Assembly (NCBI GenBank): GCA_030549955.1
Contig: JAUQQI010000083.1
Location: 1-13,386, forward strand
DNA: 13,386 nt
DNA from: Chloroflexota bacterium
Lineage (GTDB): Bacteria > Chloroflexota > Dehalococcoidia > JAUQQI01
Direction of reading: 5' to 3'
In this document: positions 1 through 6,370 of the stretch, piece by piece
How the letters are laid out: every line of letters starts with the position of its first letter
Numbering within the stretch: position 1 is the first letter of the stretch
The notes under the pieces: model-generated
Database searches by the model: none
What the model saw: the letters and a program-made list of their open reading frames with translations, nothing else
What the model was told of the DNA's origin: nothing
Position numbers and translations under genes: made by a program

Positions 1-1491
1 GGCCAGGATCGGGGCGTAGGTGCTCGGCCGGCCGATGCCAAGCTCCTCCAGCGTCTTAACCAGGCTTGCCTCGGTGTAGCGTGGGGGCGGCTGAGTGAAG
101 TGCTGTTTCGGGGTGACCTCGACCGGGTTCAGTGCCTCCCCAACCTGCAGGGGTGGAAGCTGGCCCTCTTCGGCCTCATCCTCTTCGTCTTTGCCTTCAA
201 TGTAGACTTCCAGGAAGCCCGGGAACTGGACGACCGACCCGGTTGCCCGGAGCAGGTAGGCCCTCCCATCTGAAGTCTGGTCGACCAGGATATCAACCGA
301 GGTCTGCTCGATGGTAGCCGACTCCATCTGGCTGGCGACAAACCGCTTCCAGATGAGGTCGTATAGCTTGTACTGGTCAGGTGTCAGATACTGTCGGATG
401 CTGGCCGGCTCCCGGAAGACCGAGGTCGGCCGGATCGCCTCATGGGCCTCCTGGGCACCCTTCGCCTTCTTCTGGGTGTAGCGGGGAACCGGGGGCGCAA
501 AGTCGGCCCCGAACCGGCGGGTGATAAATTCCCGGGCCTCAGCTTTGGCCAGGTCGCTGACGGCGGTCGAGTCGGTCCGCATGTAAGTGATAAGGCCGAC
601 CTGGCCTTCCGGCCCGAGCTCGACGCCCTCATAAAGCTGCTGGGCAATCAGCATCGTCCGTTTCGCCGTAAACCGGAGCTTGCGGGACGCCTCCTGCTGG
701 AGGGTGCTCGTCGTGAACGGCGGGGCCGGGTCCCGCTGGACCGTCCGCTTGCGGACCTCACCAACGGCCCACCGGCCGGACTTCAGGGCCTCAACGAGGG
801 CACCGGCCTCGTCGCCGGTTTTAATGCTCAGCTTTTCTTTCTCGCCGGCGATGCCCCAGAGGACAGCCCGGAACCTGCGCTCCGGCCGGCCGACCGGACT
901 GACCAGGGCCTCGACGGTCCAGTATTCCTGCGGAACGAAGGCCTGGATTTCCCGCTCCCGCTCGACCACCAGCCGCAGGGCGACCGACTGGACCCGCCCG
1001 GCCGAGAGCCGGTGCTGAATTTTCCGCCAGAGGAGCGGGCTAACCATGTAGCCGACCAGCCGGTCGAGAATCCGGCGGGCCTGCTGGGCCTCGACAAGCC
1101 TGGTATCAATCGGGCGGGGGCTCTGGAAAGCCTCGGCGATGGCCTTCGGCGTAATCTCGTGGAAGACAACCCGCCGGACTTTGGCCCGGTCAGCCTGGGT
1201 CGCCTCGATGATGTGCCAGGAGATAGCCTCCCCTTCCCGGTCCGGGTCGGTAGCCAGAAATACCTCCGGGGCCTCGGCGACGGCTTCCTTAAGCTGGCGG
1301 ACGATGGTCCGCTTTTCTTTCGGGACCAGATATTTGGGTTCGAAACCGTTTTCAATGTCGACCCCGAGCCGGGACTTCGGCAGGTCCCGGATATGGCCGA
1401 CCGAAGCGATAACTTTATAATCCCGGCCCAGGTACTGGCCGATGGTTTTGGCTTTGGTCGGCGATTCGACAATAACTAACTTCTTCGCCAT
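1..1491 (-). CDS. topA: DNA topoisomerase I (type IA), 3' end cut by window edge
   Basis: Relaxes negatively supercoiled DNA by cutting and rejoining one strand through a 5'-phosphotyrosine link. The minus-strand frame stays open from an ATG at 1491 to the left edge, giving 497 residues. It starts with the TOPRIM signature MAKKLVIVESPTKAKTI (residues 1-17), has the acidic TDPDREGE metal site (residues 81-88) and SAGRVQSVALRLVVERE near residues 163-179. The active-site motif GLITYMRTDS lies near residue 303, with catalytic Tyr303 at 585-583. EELGIGRPSTYAP near the edge is the conserved motif close to the end of the catalytic core. The family usually runs to 700-850 residues, so the missing part is the end of the core and any C-terminal zinc-finger or basic repeats. 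The start lies 11 nt downstream of the dprA stop, with only a weak GGGG upstream, so translation may couple to dprA. Identification is secure. Confidence 0.97.
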   Translation of the reverse strand, partial: MAKKLVIVESPTKAKTIGQYLGRDYKVIASVGHIRDLPKSRLGVDIENGFEPKYLVPKEKRTIVRQLKEAVAEAPEVFLATDPDREGEAISWHIIEATQADRAKVRRVVFHEITPKAIAEAFQSPRPIDTRLVEAQQARRILDRLVGYMVSPLLWRKIQHRLSAGRVQSVALRLVVEREREIQAFVPQEYWTVEALVSPVGRPERRFRAVLWGIAGEKEKLSIKTGDEAGALVEALKSGRWAVGEVRKRTVQRDPAPPFTTSTLQQEASRKLRFTAKRTMLIAQQLYEGVELGPEGQVGLITYMRTDSTAVSDLAKAEAREFITRRFGADFAPPVPRYTQKKAKGAQEAHEAIRPTSVFREPASIRQYLTPDQYKLYDLIWKRFVASQMESATIEQTSVDILVDQTSDGRAYLLRATGSVVQFPGFLEVYIEGKDEEDEAEEGQLPPLQVGEALNPVEVTPKQHFTQPPPRYTEASLVKTLEELGIGRPSTYAPILA

Positions 1492-1502
1492 CCCGCTGAT
1501 GC

Positions 1503-2519
1503 TCAACCCCGAACATAATATTGTCCGCCGATGTGCCGGACCAGCCCCTTGAGCTCGAGCAAGGCCAGGGTTGCCCCGACCTCGCCCGCCGGCTTTCCGG
1601 CCTGGCGGACCAGGTCATCAATATGGGTGGGGGTGTGGTCCAGCAATTTTACCAGTATTAATTCTAACTCAGTCTCAGGGGCCGCCTGTCGGAGTTCAAT
1701 TTGCTGATTAAGTCGGGCAAGCTTAAGGGCCTCTAAAACGTCGTCAGCCCCGGTGACCAGGCCGGCCCCGTCCTGAATGAGCCGGTTCGTGCCCCGGGTC
1801 TGGGGGGAAGTTACCGGACCGGGCACGGCGAACACCTCCCGGCCCTGGTCAGCGGCGTACCCGGCGGTGATAAGGGTGCCGGAGTCTTCGTCGGCCTCGA
1901 CAACCACCACCCCCAGGCTCAGGCCGCCGATAATCCGGTTTCGAATCGGGAAGTCCTGGGCTGCCGGCGGGAGGCCGAGCGGAAACCCACTGATAAGGGC
2001 CCCCGATTCGACAATGGGCCGGGCCAGGGCCTCATTCTGCGACGGATAAATCTGATCAAGGCCGCACCCGAGCACGGCAACAGTCCAGCCCCCGACCTCA
2101 AGGGCGCCCAGGTGAGCCTCGGTGTCGACCCCGAGGGCCAGGCCACTCACGACCGTAACCCCGCTCGTCGCCAGGTCCCGGCCCAGGGCACGGGCGACAT
2201 CCCGGCCGTAAAAGGTGGGCCGGCGGGTACCGCCAGGGGGTTGCCTTTAACAAAGAGAACGGCCGGCGGGTAATCGATTACCCGCAGACGCTCGGGGTAA
2301 TCCGGGTCGTCCCAGGTAACGACGCGGAGGCCGAGCCGCCGGCAGGCGTCCAGGTCAGCGGCCGGGTCCCGGCGGCGGGCGGCCTCCACCTGCTCGGTCA
2401 GGGCCGGCTCGAGGCCAGCGGCCAGAAGCTGAGGTCGGGGGGCCTGCCCGGCTTGCGCCGAATCCGGGAACCCGACTGAAGGCGACCCAGCAGGCCAGCT
2501 CCCGGTCGTCAATCCCCAT
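1503..2519 (-). pseudogene. dprA: DNA processing protein DprA (Smf), disrupted by two compensating frameshifting deletions
   Basis: DprA binds incoming single-stranded DNA and loads RecA during transformation. Here the reading frame is in three pieces. Piece one starts at ATG 2519 and reads MGIDDRELACWVAFSRVPGF, a typical DprA N-terminus, then degenerates near 2447. Piece two, in another frame, reads LLAAGLEP through WDDPDYPERLR to LFVKGN near 2241. Piece three returns to the first frame at GTRRPTFYG (from 2231) and continues through VVSGLALGVD, AVLGCGLDQIYP, PIRNRIIGGLS, DSGTLITA and a C-terminal winged helix to TGA at 1505-1503. An in-frame TAA at 2249-2247 shows that piece three cannot extend upstream. 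By family comparison about 15-20 residues are missing at the first junction (2447-2431) and about 10 (the strand before GTR) at the second (2240-2232). It may be a true pseudogene or an assembly error. It lies directly upstream of topA, a common arrangement. Confidence 0.85.
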
Positions 2520-2529
2520 CCCGGCCCGG

Positions 2530-2535
2530 ATTTTA
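2530..2535 (-). promoter_or_regulatory. Possible -10 element (TAAAAT) upstream of dprA
   Basis: On the minus strand TAAAAT lies 10 nt before the proposed dprA ATG at 2519, and no Shine-Dalgarno is visible between them. The layout resembles the TATAAT-8 nt-ATG arrangement at 8878-8918, which suggests a leaderless or very short-leader transcript. No convincing -35 hexamer is seen. Weak call on its own. Confidence 0.35.
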
Positions 2536-2626
2536 CCACGGCGAAACCATCCATGTTAGCCGACTTGGTACAAACCCGGCCCGCTCTTGAGTCCCAGGGA
2601 TATGGTCCGGGGCTTCCTGTCGTTGC

Positions 2627-2643
2627 GGGGAGTAAGACTCCCC
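2627..2643. repeat. Perfect 7-bp inverted repeat (GGGGAGT / ACTCCCC), 3-nt loop
   Basis: GGGGAGT at 2627-2633 and ACTCCCC at 2637-2643 flank AAG. The arms are perfectly complementary and would form a strong hairpin in RNA from either strand. There is no T-run on either side, so it is not a standard intrinsic terminator. It lies 108-124 nt upstream of the dprA ATG on the minus strand. Function unknown. Confidence 0.5.
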
Positions 2644-2788
2644 TGGCAAGCGCCTTTGTCGGCGGGCACTGGGGCCCTAGGCGAATCACAACATCTCCTT
2701 TGCTGACGCTTACAATGCCGCAGGAATGGCTAACGGAGGTCTACAGCTGGGAACTGATTTCGACCGCCTGCCCAGGATTACCCGCCTC

Positions 2789-2870
2789 GAGCCCGAGTTA
2801 TCTTGAAACGAAGGCCTGAGAAAGTTACTGCCCTCCGGTCAGCGGAGATTTCGGCCCGCAGCTCGGGCTC
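2789..2870. other. Possible structured RNA element: 9-bp closing stem with internal hairpins
   Basis: GAGCCCGAG (2789-2797) is perfectly complementary to CTCGGGCTC (2862-2870), closing a 64-nt interior. Inside is a CTCCG-GTCAG-CGGAG hairpin (2833-2847). An alternative GCCCG-CAGCT-CGGGC hairpin (2854-2868) would compete with the closing stem, so two exclusive folds are possible, as in riboswitch-like switches. The element lies about 95-175 nt upstream of the aminotransferase promoter -35 box, so it is outside the transcript expected from that promoter. A separate RNA or an upstream start would be needed. No known riboswitch motif was matched. The complementarity is seen directly; the function is speculation. 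Confidence 0.3.
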
Positions 2871-2929
2871 CAACGACCCTGTAAGGTTCGGGTCCCGTTA
2901 GCTGCCAAATAGGGCATAAGTTGCCCCAC

Positions 2930-2947
2930 CTGCTGCTCGGGCAGCAG
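2930..2947. repeat. Perfect 7-bp inverted repeat (CTGCTGC / GCAGCAG), 4-nt loop
   Basis: CTGCTGC (2930-2936), loop TCGG, GCAGCAG (2941-2947). It lies 17 nt upstream of the TTGACC -35 box of the aminotransferase promoter, where an operator or an upstream terminator could sit. No T-run follows directly; AATTTT appears 13 nt later and overlaps the -35 box. Confidence 0.45.
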
Positions 2948-2964
2948 CAATCCGTGGCCCAATT

Positions 2965-2994
2965 TTGACCGAAATAGACGGCGGGGGCTATCAT
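2965..2994 (+). promoter_or_regulatory. Sigma-70-type promoter for the aminotransferase operon
   Basis: TTGACC (2965-2970) and TATCAT (2989-2994) are separated by 18 nt. They match TTGACA and TATAAT at five of six positions each. Transcription would begin near 3001, giving a leader of about 40 nt with a strong Shine-Dalgarno before ATG 3040. The gene therefore starts at 3040 and not at the in-frame TTG inside this promoter. Confidence 0.6.
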
Positions 2995-3039
2995 TATTTG
3001 ACCCCGGAAAACGAGGCCAGACCTGGCGAGGAGGAAAGA

Positions 3040-4419
3040 ATGGCCCCATCGGAACTGGACAGCCCTGAAGACGCGGCCCGGCTGCGACAGCAAGCCCTCG
3101 ACCACCTCTGGGTTCACACCCGCCAGTGGACCGAGCTGGCCGAACCCGGCGGACTTTTAATCCTCGAGCGGGCCGAGGGCGTGCGCCTCTACGACATCGA
3201 AGGCCGTGAGTATATCGACGCCATGTCCGGCCTCTGGGTTGTAAACGCCGGCCATGGCCGCAAGGAGCTGGCTGAGGCGGCCTTCGAGCAGATGCAGAAG
3301 CTTGCTTATATCAACACCTTCGCCTACGCGTCAGTTCCGGCCATCAAGCTTGCGGCGAAGCTGGCCGAAATCGCCCCGGGCGACCTTTCCCACGTCTTTT
3401 TCGTCAATTCGGGCTCAGAGGCCGTCGAGACCGCCTTCAAGATGGCCCGCCAGTATCACCACCTCAACGGCGAGCCGAAGCGCTATAAGTTCATCTACCG
3501 GCGGGGGTCTTACCACGGCCAGACCTTCGGGGCGATGACCGTAAACGGGGCCCGCTATCTTGACCGGACCTACTTTGAGCCCCTGGTTCCGGGTGGGGTT
3601 GCGGTTATCAACATCGATAGCTATCGCTACCCGGAGCGGATGACCTACGAGGAGTACAACCTTTATTGTGCGCAAGCGGTGGCCGAGGCCATCGAACAGG
3701 AGGGGCCGAACACGGTAGCGGCCGTCATCGCCGAGCCGATTTCGACGTCGGCCGGGGTCCATGTGCCCCTGCCGGTCTACTGGCAAAAGCTCCGGGAAAT
3801 CTGCGACCGGTACGGGGTATTGCTTATTGCCGACGAGGTGATAAACGGGTTTGGGCGAACCGGACGCTGGTTCGGCATCGAACACTTCGGGGTTGTACCG
3901 GACATTATGACGGTGGCCAAGGGGCTCGGTTCGGGCTATGTGCCGGTTGCGGCCGCGGTCGCAACCCCGAAAGTTTTTGACCGATTTAAGGGCGAACGGC
4001 GCCACGCCTTTCAGCACGGGATCACCTTCGGTTCCCACCCGGTGGCTACCGCCGTGGCCCTCAAGAACCTGGAGCTAATGGAGCGGGAGGGCCTGGTGGA
4101 GCGGGCGGCCGAAATAGGCCGGTATCTCGGGTCCCGGCTTAACGCCCTGAAGGAACACCCGATTGTCGGGGATGTCCGGGGCATTGGGCTTTTGTGGGCC
4201 GTTGAGCTGGTCCGGGACCGGCGGACTAAGGAGCGGTTTACCGAGGCCGATAACATTGGCGGGCGACTTACGCCGAAACTGCTTAAGCGCGGGATCCTTA
4301 CCCGGGCCGGGGAGATCATTCAGATTGCACCGCCCCTTGTCATCGAGAAGGCAGATATTGACCGCATCGTCGAGGCCCTCGACGAAGCCATCGGCGAACT
4401 CGAACGTGAAATCCTGTAG
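3040..4419 (+). CDS. Class III PLP-dependent aminotransferase (omega-amino acid/pyruvate type)
   Basis: Transfers an amino group, in this family usually from an omega-amino acid, diamine or beta-alanine-like donor to pyruvate or another keto acid; cytoplasmic, typically dimeric. The 459-residue product is normal family length. Motifs in order: YIDAMSGLWVVNAGHGR (59-74), NSGSEAVETA phosphate site (123-132), SYHG (157-160) with the cofactor-stacking aromatic, EPI (232-234), LLIADEVINGFGRTG (261-275) with Asp265 for the pyridine nitrogen, and AKGLGSGYVP (293-302) with Lys294 (3919-3921) as Schiff-base lysine. ATG 3040 was chosen because GAGGAGG lies just upstream and the longer frame would run through the promoter. 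It is followed after 12 nt by a thioredoxin-fold gene with its own GGAGGAG, suggesting an operon. The family is certain. The exact substrate (beta-alanine, putrescine, taurine, GABA and others) cannot be read from the sequence. Confidence 0.93.
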   Translation: MAPSELDSPEDAARLRQQALDHLWVHTRQWTELAEPGGLLILERAEGVRLYDIEGREYIDAMSGLWVVNAGHGRKELAEAAFEQMQKLAYINTFAYASVPAIKLAAKLAEIAPGDLSHVFFVNSGSEAVETAFKMARQYHHLNGEPKRYKFIYRRGSYHGQTFGAMTVNGARYLDRTYFEPLVPGGVAVINIDSYRYPERMTYEEYNLYCAQAVAEAIEQEGPNTVAAVIAEPISTSAGVHVPLPVYWQKLREICDRYGVLLIADEVINGFGRTGRWFGIEHFGVVPDIMTVAKGLGSGYVPVAAAVATPKVFDRFKGERRHAFQHGITFGSHPVATAVALKNLELMEREGLVERAAEIGRYLGSRLNALKEHPIVGDVRGIGLLWAVELVRDRRTKERFTEADNIGGRLTPKLLKRGILTRAGEIIQIAPPLVIEKADIDRIVEALDEAIGELEREIL

Positions 4420-4431
4420 CGGAGGAGCAGA

Positions 4432-5040
4432 ATGGCCATCCTGAAAGGCAATCGGGCAAGCATAACCGCCGAACGGTTCGCCCAAGGCTACACCTGGTCC
4501 GAATACCTGCAGGTGATCCAGCAGAACAAAGAGCGGTTTGCCGAAAGCTACGCCGAAACCCGGGTAAATCCCGATGACTGCGCCTTCTTTGCGCAGGTTC
4601 CGGGACGGGTTGGGGGCAAGCTGAGGGTCGTGGCCCTGGCCGAGGACTGGTGCCCGGATGTTTACACGAACCTGCCCATCTTGATTAAGATTGCCGAGTG
4701 CAGCCCCGATATCGAGGTCCGGATCTTCCCCCGGGACAAGAACCTGGACATCATGGACGCGTATCTAAACCGGGGGCAGTTCCGGTCGATCCCAACCTTT
4801 GTTTTTCTGGACAGCGAGTTTAACGAGCTGGGCGTCTGGATTGAGCGTCCCCAGGCGGCGAATGAACTGCGGGAACGGCTGATGCAGGAGCTTGCCCAGC
4901 AGTCTGGCCTCTCCGAAGAGGAGGCCCGGGCCGAGCGGAGCCGCCGGCTCCGGGAGGCCTACCGGACCGGCCTCCGGCAGGAAACGATCCGGGAGATTCG
5001 CCAGGTCCTCGAGGCGGCCCTGGCCGCTCGAGCCGACTAG
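4432..5040 (+). CDS. Thioredoxin-fold protein with a single active-site cysteine (WCPDV)
   Basis: A 202-residue cytoplasmic protein without signal peptide. A thioredoxin-like core covers about residues 55-150: strand KLRVVALAEDW, then Cys74 in WCPDVYTN (73-80), and the cis-proline loop RSIPTFVF (118-125). In classical thioredoxins the motif is CxxC. Here the second position is Val77, so the protein cannot make the usual intramolecular disulfide. Other cysteines are Cys50 and Cys90. It resembles the thioredoxin-like family whose members usually carry WCGDC, with long flanking helices. The N-terminal 50 residues and the charged C-terminal helix (about 150-202) are typical of that group. ATG 4432 has GGAGGAG six nt upstream and follows the aminotransferase by 12 nt. 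It might act as a monothiol reductase, a bacilliredoxin-like de-thiolase or a redox-inert binder; the sequence does not decide. The gene converges on the hydrolase with a 6-nt gap. Confidence 0.8.
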   Translation: MAILKGNRASITAERFAQGYTWSEYLQVIQQNKERFAESYAETRVNPDDCAFFAQVPGRVGGKLRVVALAEDWCPDVYTNLPILIKIAECSPDIEVRIFPRDKNLDIMDAYLNRGQFRSIPTFVFLDSEFNELGVWIERPQAANELRERLMQELAQQSGLSEEEARAERSRRLREAYRTGLRQETIREIRQVLEAALAARAD

Positions 5041-5046
5041 GCGGCC

Positions 5047-5784
5047 TTATTTAAGCCCATTTCCGTAAAGCCGGTGCACCTCGGCATCGTGGGTTGGGAG
5101 GATGTAGTTACCGTCCCGGGCGATCCGCTTCAGGGCGGCCATAACCTCTTCCAGGTTGATGTAGTAGCCGAAGGGGATCTGCTGGCGGACGTTCATTTCG
5201 ACGATGTAGGCCGCGTCCCCGGTCAGGATCGCCCGGCCGGAGTCGAGCTCGACATACACCATCTGGTGGGCCGGGGTGTGGCCGCCGGTAAAAACCGTCC
5301 GAATCCCCGGCAGGATCTCGGCGTCGCCTTCGAGCAATTCGACCTGATTCCACAGGTCGTTGACGAGCCGGGCGATATCCAGCCGGTCGTAGAACGCAAC
5401 CGGAAACAGGGGCGCGGCCGCATACTGGAGCTCCCGGCGCTGAACAAAAATCCGGGCGTTTGTTAGCTTATAGTCCAGACCGCAGTGGTCCAGGTGAAGG
5501 TGGGTGTGGATCAGATAACCAATGTCTTCGGGCCTTAGGTTGTGCTTACCAAGCTGGGCCTCGAGAGTCTGGTCCGGGGCCTGACGGGCGTTCAGGCCGC
5601 TGTAAGCCTTGACCCGCTCGGGACTCTGAAACCCGGCGTCAACCAGCACTGGCCGGTCGGCCCCCAGAATTAAAAAGGCCGTTGCCGGAACATAAGTCGC
5701 CTGGCCGCAGTTGGTCTGCCAGACCAGGAAACTGTAGTCAACTTCGACTTCGCCGAGCAGCAGGGGATAAATGGTGTAACCCAC
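5047..5784 (-). CDS. Metallo-beta-lactamase-fold hydrolase, N-acyl-homoserine lactonase (AiiA/AttM)-like
   Basis: A soluble 245-residue dinuclear-metal hydrolase of the MBL superfamily. HTHLHLDH at residues 93-100 supplies His95, His97, Asp99 and His100 (HxHxDH). Further ligands are His169 (GGHTPAH), Asp190 (LTGDAA) and His232 (LPTHDAE). The order and spacing resemble AiiA-type lactonases more than class B beta-lactamases, glyoxalase II or RNase Z. Likely substrates are lactones or other cyclic esters; quorum signals are only one possibility. GTG 5784 was chosen because AGGAGG lies 8 nt upstream, whereas the GTG at 5793 overlaps that Shine-Dalgarno. It is probably the second gene of a minus-strand operon, 64 nt after the muconolactone-isomerase-like gene. 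The fold is certain, the lactonase type likely, the substrate unknown. Confidence 0.85.
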   Translation of the reverse strand: MGYTIYPLLLGEVEVDYSFLVWQTNCGQATYVPATAFLILGADRPVLVDAGFQSPERVKAYSGLNARQAPDQTLEAQLGKHNLRPEDIGYLIHTHLHLDHCGLDYKLTNARIFVQRRELQYAAAPLFPVAFYDRLDIARLVNDLWNQVELLEGDAEILPGIRTVFTGGHTPAHQMVYVELDSGRAILTGDAAYIVEMNVRQQIPFGYYINLEEVMAALKRIARDGNYILPTHDAEVHRLYGNGLK

Positions 5785-5848
5785 GGGTCGCACCTCCTCA
5801 AAAAAGCTCTAGCTTCGGCCAGCGGCCAGACGATAATCGGCGACAAGC

Positions 5849-6175
5849 TCAGGAGGCCTCGGCCGCCAGCCGTTTGAGGTCCTCTGCCCAGTTCTCGTAA
5901 GGGCGCAGGGGAATCCAGTCGATACTTTCGACGACCTGCTGGTAACCCAGTTTCCAGATGGGCAGGCCCTGGAGGGCGTGGTCGATGTCGTCGCCGACGT
6001 TCACGTCGAGCACGGCGATGACCCAGGGATTACCGGCCACCTTCCAAATGGCCTTTATTGCGCCCTGTTTGACCGCTTCAAGGGCCGCCTCGGACTCCTT
6101 CTGCCAGACGGTATAGAACTCCTTATCCGACATTCCGGCAGGCTTTCTCAGCTTGAAGAACCCCATCACAAGCAT
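5849..6175 (-). CDS. Muconolactone delta-isomerase-like ferredoxin-fold protein
   Basis: A 108-residue soluble protein. The segment from IWKVAGN (43-49) through IAVLDVNVGDDIDHALQGLPIWKLG (53-77) lines up with the CatC signature, in which a WRVVG strand is followed by a variable strand, an acidic helix and GLPLF. CatC shifts the double bond of muconolactone to 3-oxoadipate enol-lactone in aromatic catabolism. Many relatives of this dimeric alpha/beta barrel have no assigned reaction, so function is uncertain. ATG 6175 was preferred over the longer frame because GAGGAGGG lies five nt upstream and the extension (to 6259) is basic and not family-like. A further ATG at codon 4 is possible. It leads an apparent operon with the downstream lactonase-type hydrolase. 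Confidence 0.7.
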   Translation of the reverse strand: MLVMGFFKLRKPAGMSDKEFYTVWQKESEAALEAVKQGAIKAIWKVAGNPWVIAVLDVNVGDDIDHALQGLPIWKLGYQQVVESIDWIPLRPYENWAEDLKRLAAEAS

Positions 6176-6212
6176 GGACTCCCTCCTCACCTTCGCCGGG
6201 AAAGAACGTGGG

Positions 6213-6244
6213 AATATAACCGGCCGTAACCTTGACGGTGTCAA
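6213..6244 (-). promoter_or_regulatory. Possible promoter for the isomerase-like/hydrolase operon
   Basis: On the minus strand a perfect TTGACA (6244-6239) is followed by TTATAT (6219-6214) or TATATT (6218-6213) after 19-20 nt, longer than the usual 16-18. Transcription would begin near 6206 and give a leader of about 30 nt containing GAGGAGGG. A second TTGACA lies farther out (6319-6314) with TAGCCT (6295-6290) after 18 nt. Either or both may be used. Confidence 0.4.
6232..6244. promoter_or_regulatory. Operator-like palindrome TTGAC-N3-GTCAA
   Basis: TTGACGGTGTCAA is a 5-bp-arm palindrome with a 3-nt centre. One arm coincides with the TTGACA -35 candidate of the minus-strand operon, so a dimeric regulator bound here would block RNA polymerase. 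No second copy or regulator gene is adjacent. Weak to moderate. Confidence 0.3.
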
Positions 6245-6346
6245 CGCCGACCGCCTCACCCCCTTTCGGGCATCCCCTTGGACTACCAGAGGCTAGCACA
6301 GTGGTGGCCGGCTGTCAACAAATGCTCGGCCTTTACCGCCCCGGGG

Positions 6347-6352
6347 TATAAT
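6347..6352 (+). promoter_or_regulatory. -10 element TATAAT upstream of nfeD
   Basis: A perfect TATAAT ends 18 nt before the chosen GTG start at 6371, giving a transcript leader of only about 11-12 nt. No TTGACA-like box lies at the expected distance. It falls inside the longer possible frame from 6278, which argues against that upstream start. Confidence 0.55.
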
Positions 6353-6370
6353 GAAATCGGGACGTGTCAG

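Larger units (their letters stand above)
2536..2964. other. Intergenic region without a convincing gene; several inverted repeats
   Basis: This stretch between the dprA start and the aminotransferase promoter looks less GC-rich than the flanking genes. Small open frames exist on both strands (2553-2819 plus, 2839-3117 minus) but have low-complexity content without family motifs. It contains several perfect short inverted repeats: 2627-2633/2637-2643, 2789-2797/2862-2870, 2833-2837/2843-2847, 2854-2858/2864-2868, 2875-2879/2890-2894 and 2930-2936/2941-2947. No tRNA, SRP RNA, tmRNA, RNase P or known riboswitch core was recognised. An AAGGAG followed by GTG at 2689 (minus) opens a frame running into the dprA middle piece, but its first 90 or so residues do not resemble DprA. 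Confidence 0.5.

Noticed and set aside
442..1479. Long plus-strand open frame of 345 residues
   Set aside because: It is antisense to topA, whose minus-strand frame carries all type IA topoisomerase motifs. The plus-strand product is low-complexity with no family signature. Long antisense frames are common in GC-rich genes.
2590..2660. Minus-strand CCCCGCAACG and AGGAAGC strings resembling bacterial SRP RNA
   Set aside because: The diagnostic apical motif (GGTCAGGTCCGGAAGGAAGCAG-like) is not present and the long SRP stem cannot be formed.
2553..2819. Plus-strand small frame of 88 residues in the intergenic region
   Set aside because: No ribosome site and no family resemblance; it overlaps inverted repeats and the dprA upstream region.
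2810..2850. CTGAGA as in the TPP riboswitch core, in the intergenic region
   Set aside because: The other invariant TPP core strings and the closing stems are absent, and the downstream gene is not a thiamine gene.
2881..2898. GGTTCGGGTCC resembling a tRNA T-arm
   Set aside because: No pairing 5-bp T-stem, acceptor stem or anticodon arm can be built around it.
2965..3039. N-terminal extension of the aminotransferase from TTG 2965
   Set aside because: This TTG is part of the TTGACC -35 box. ATG 3040 has a strong Shine-Dalgarno and fits family length.
3415..4038. Minus-strand open frame of 207 residues
   Set aside because: It is antisense to the PLP-binding core of the aminotransferase; no motifs and no ribosome site.
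6278..6370. N-terminal extension of NfeD from an upstream start
   Set aside because: The extension covers the TATAAT at 6347-6352 and is not hydrophobic; starting at GTG 6371 puts a signal/anchor segment at the N-terminus as the family expects.
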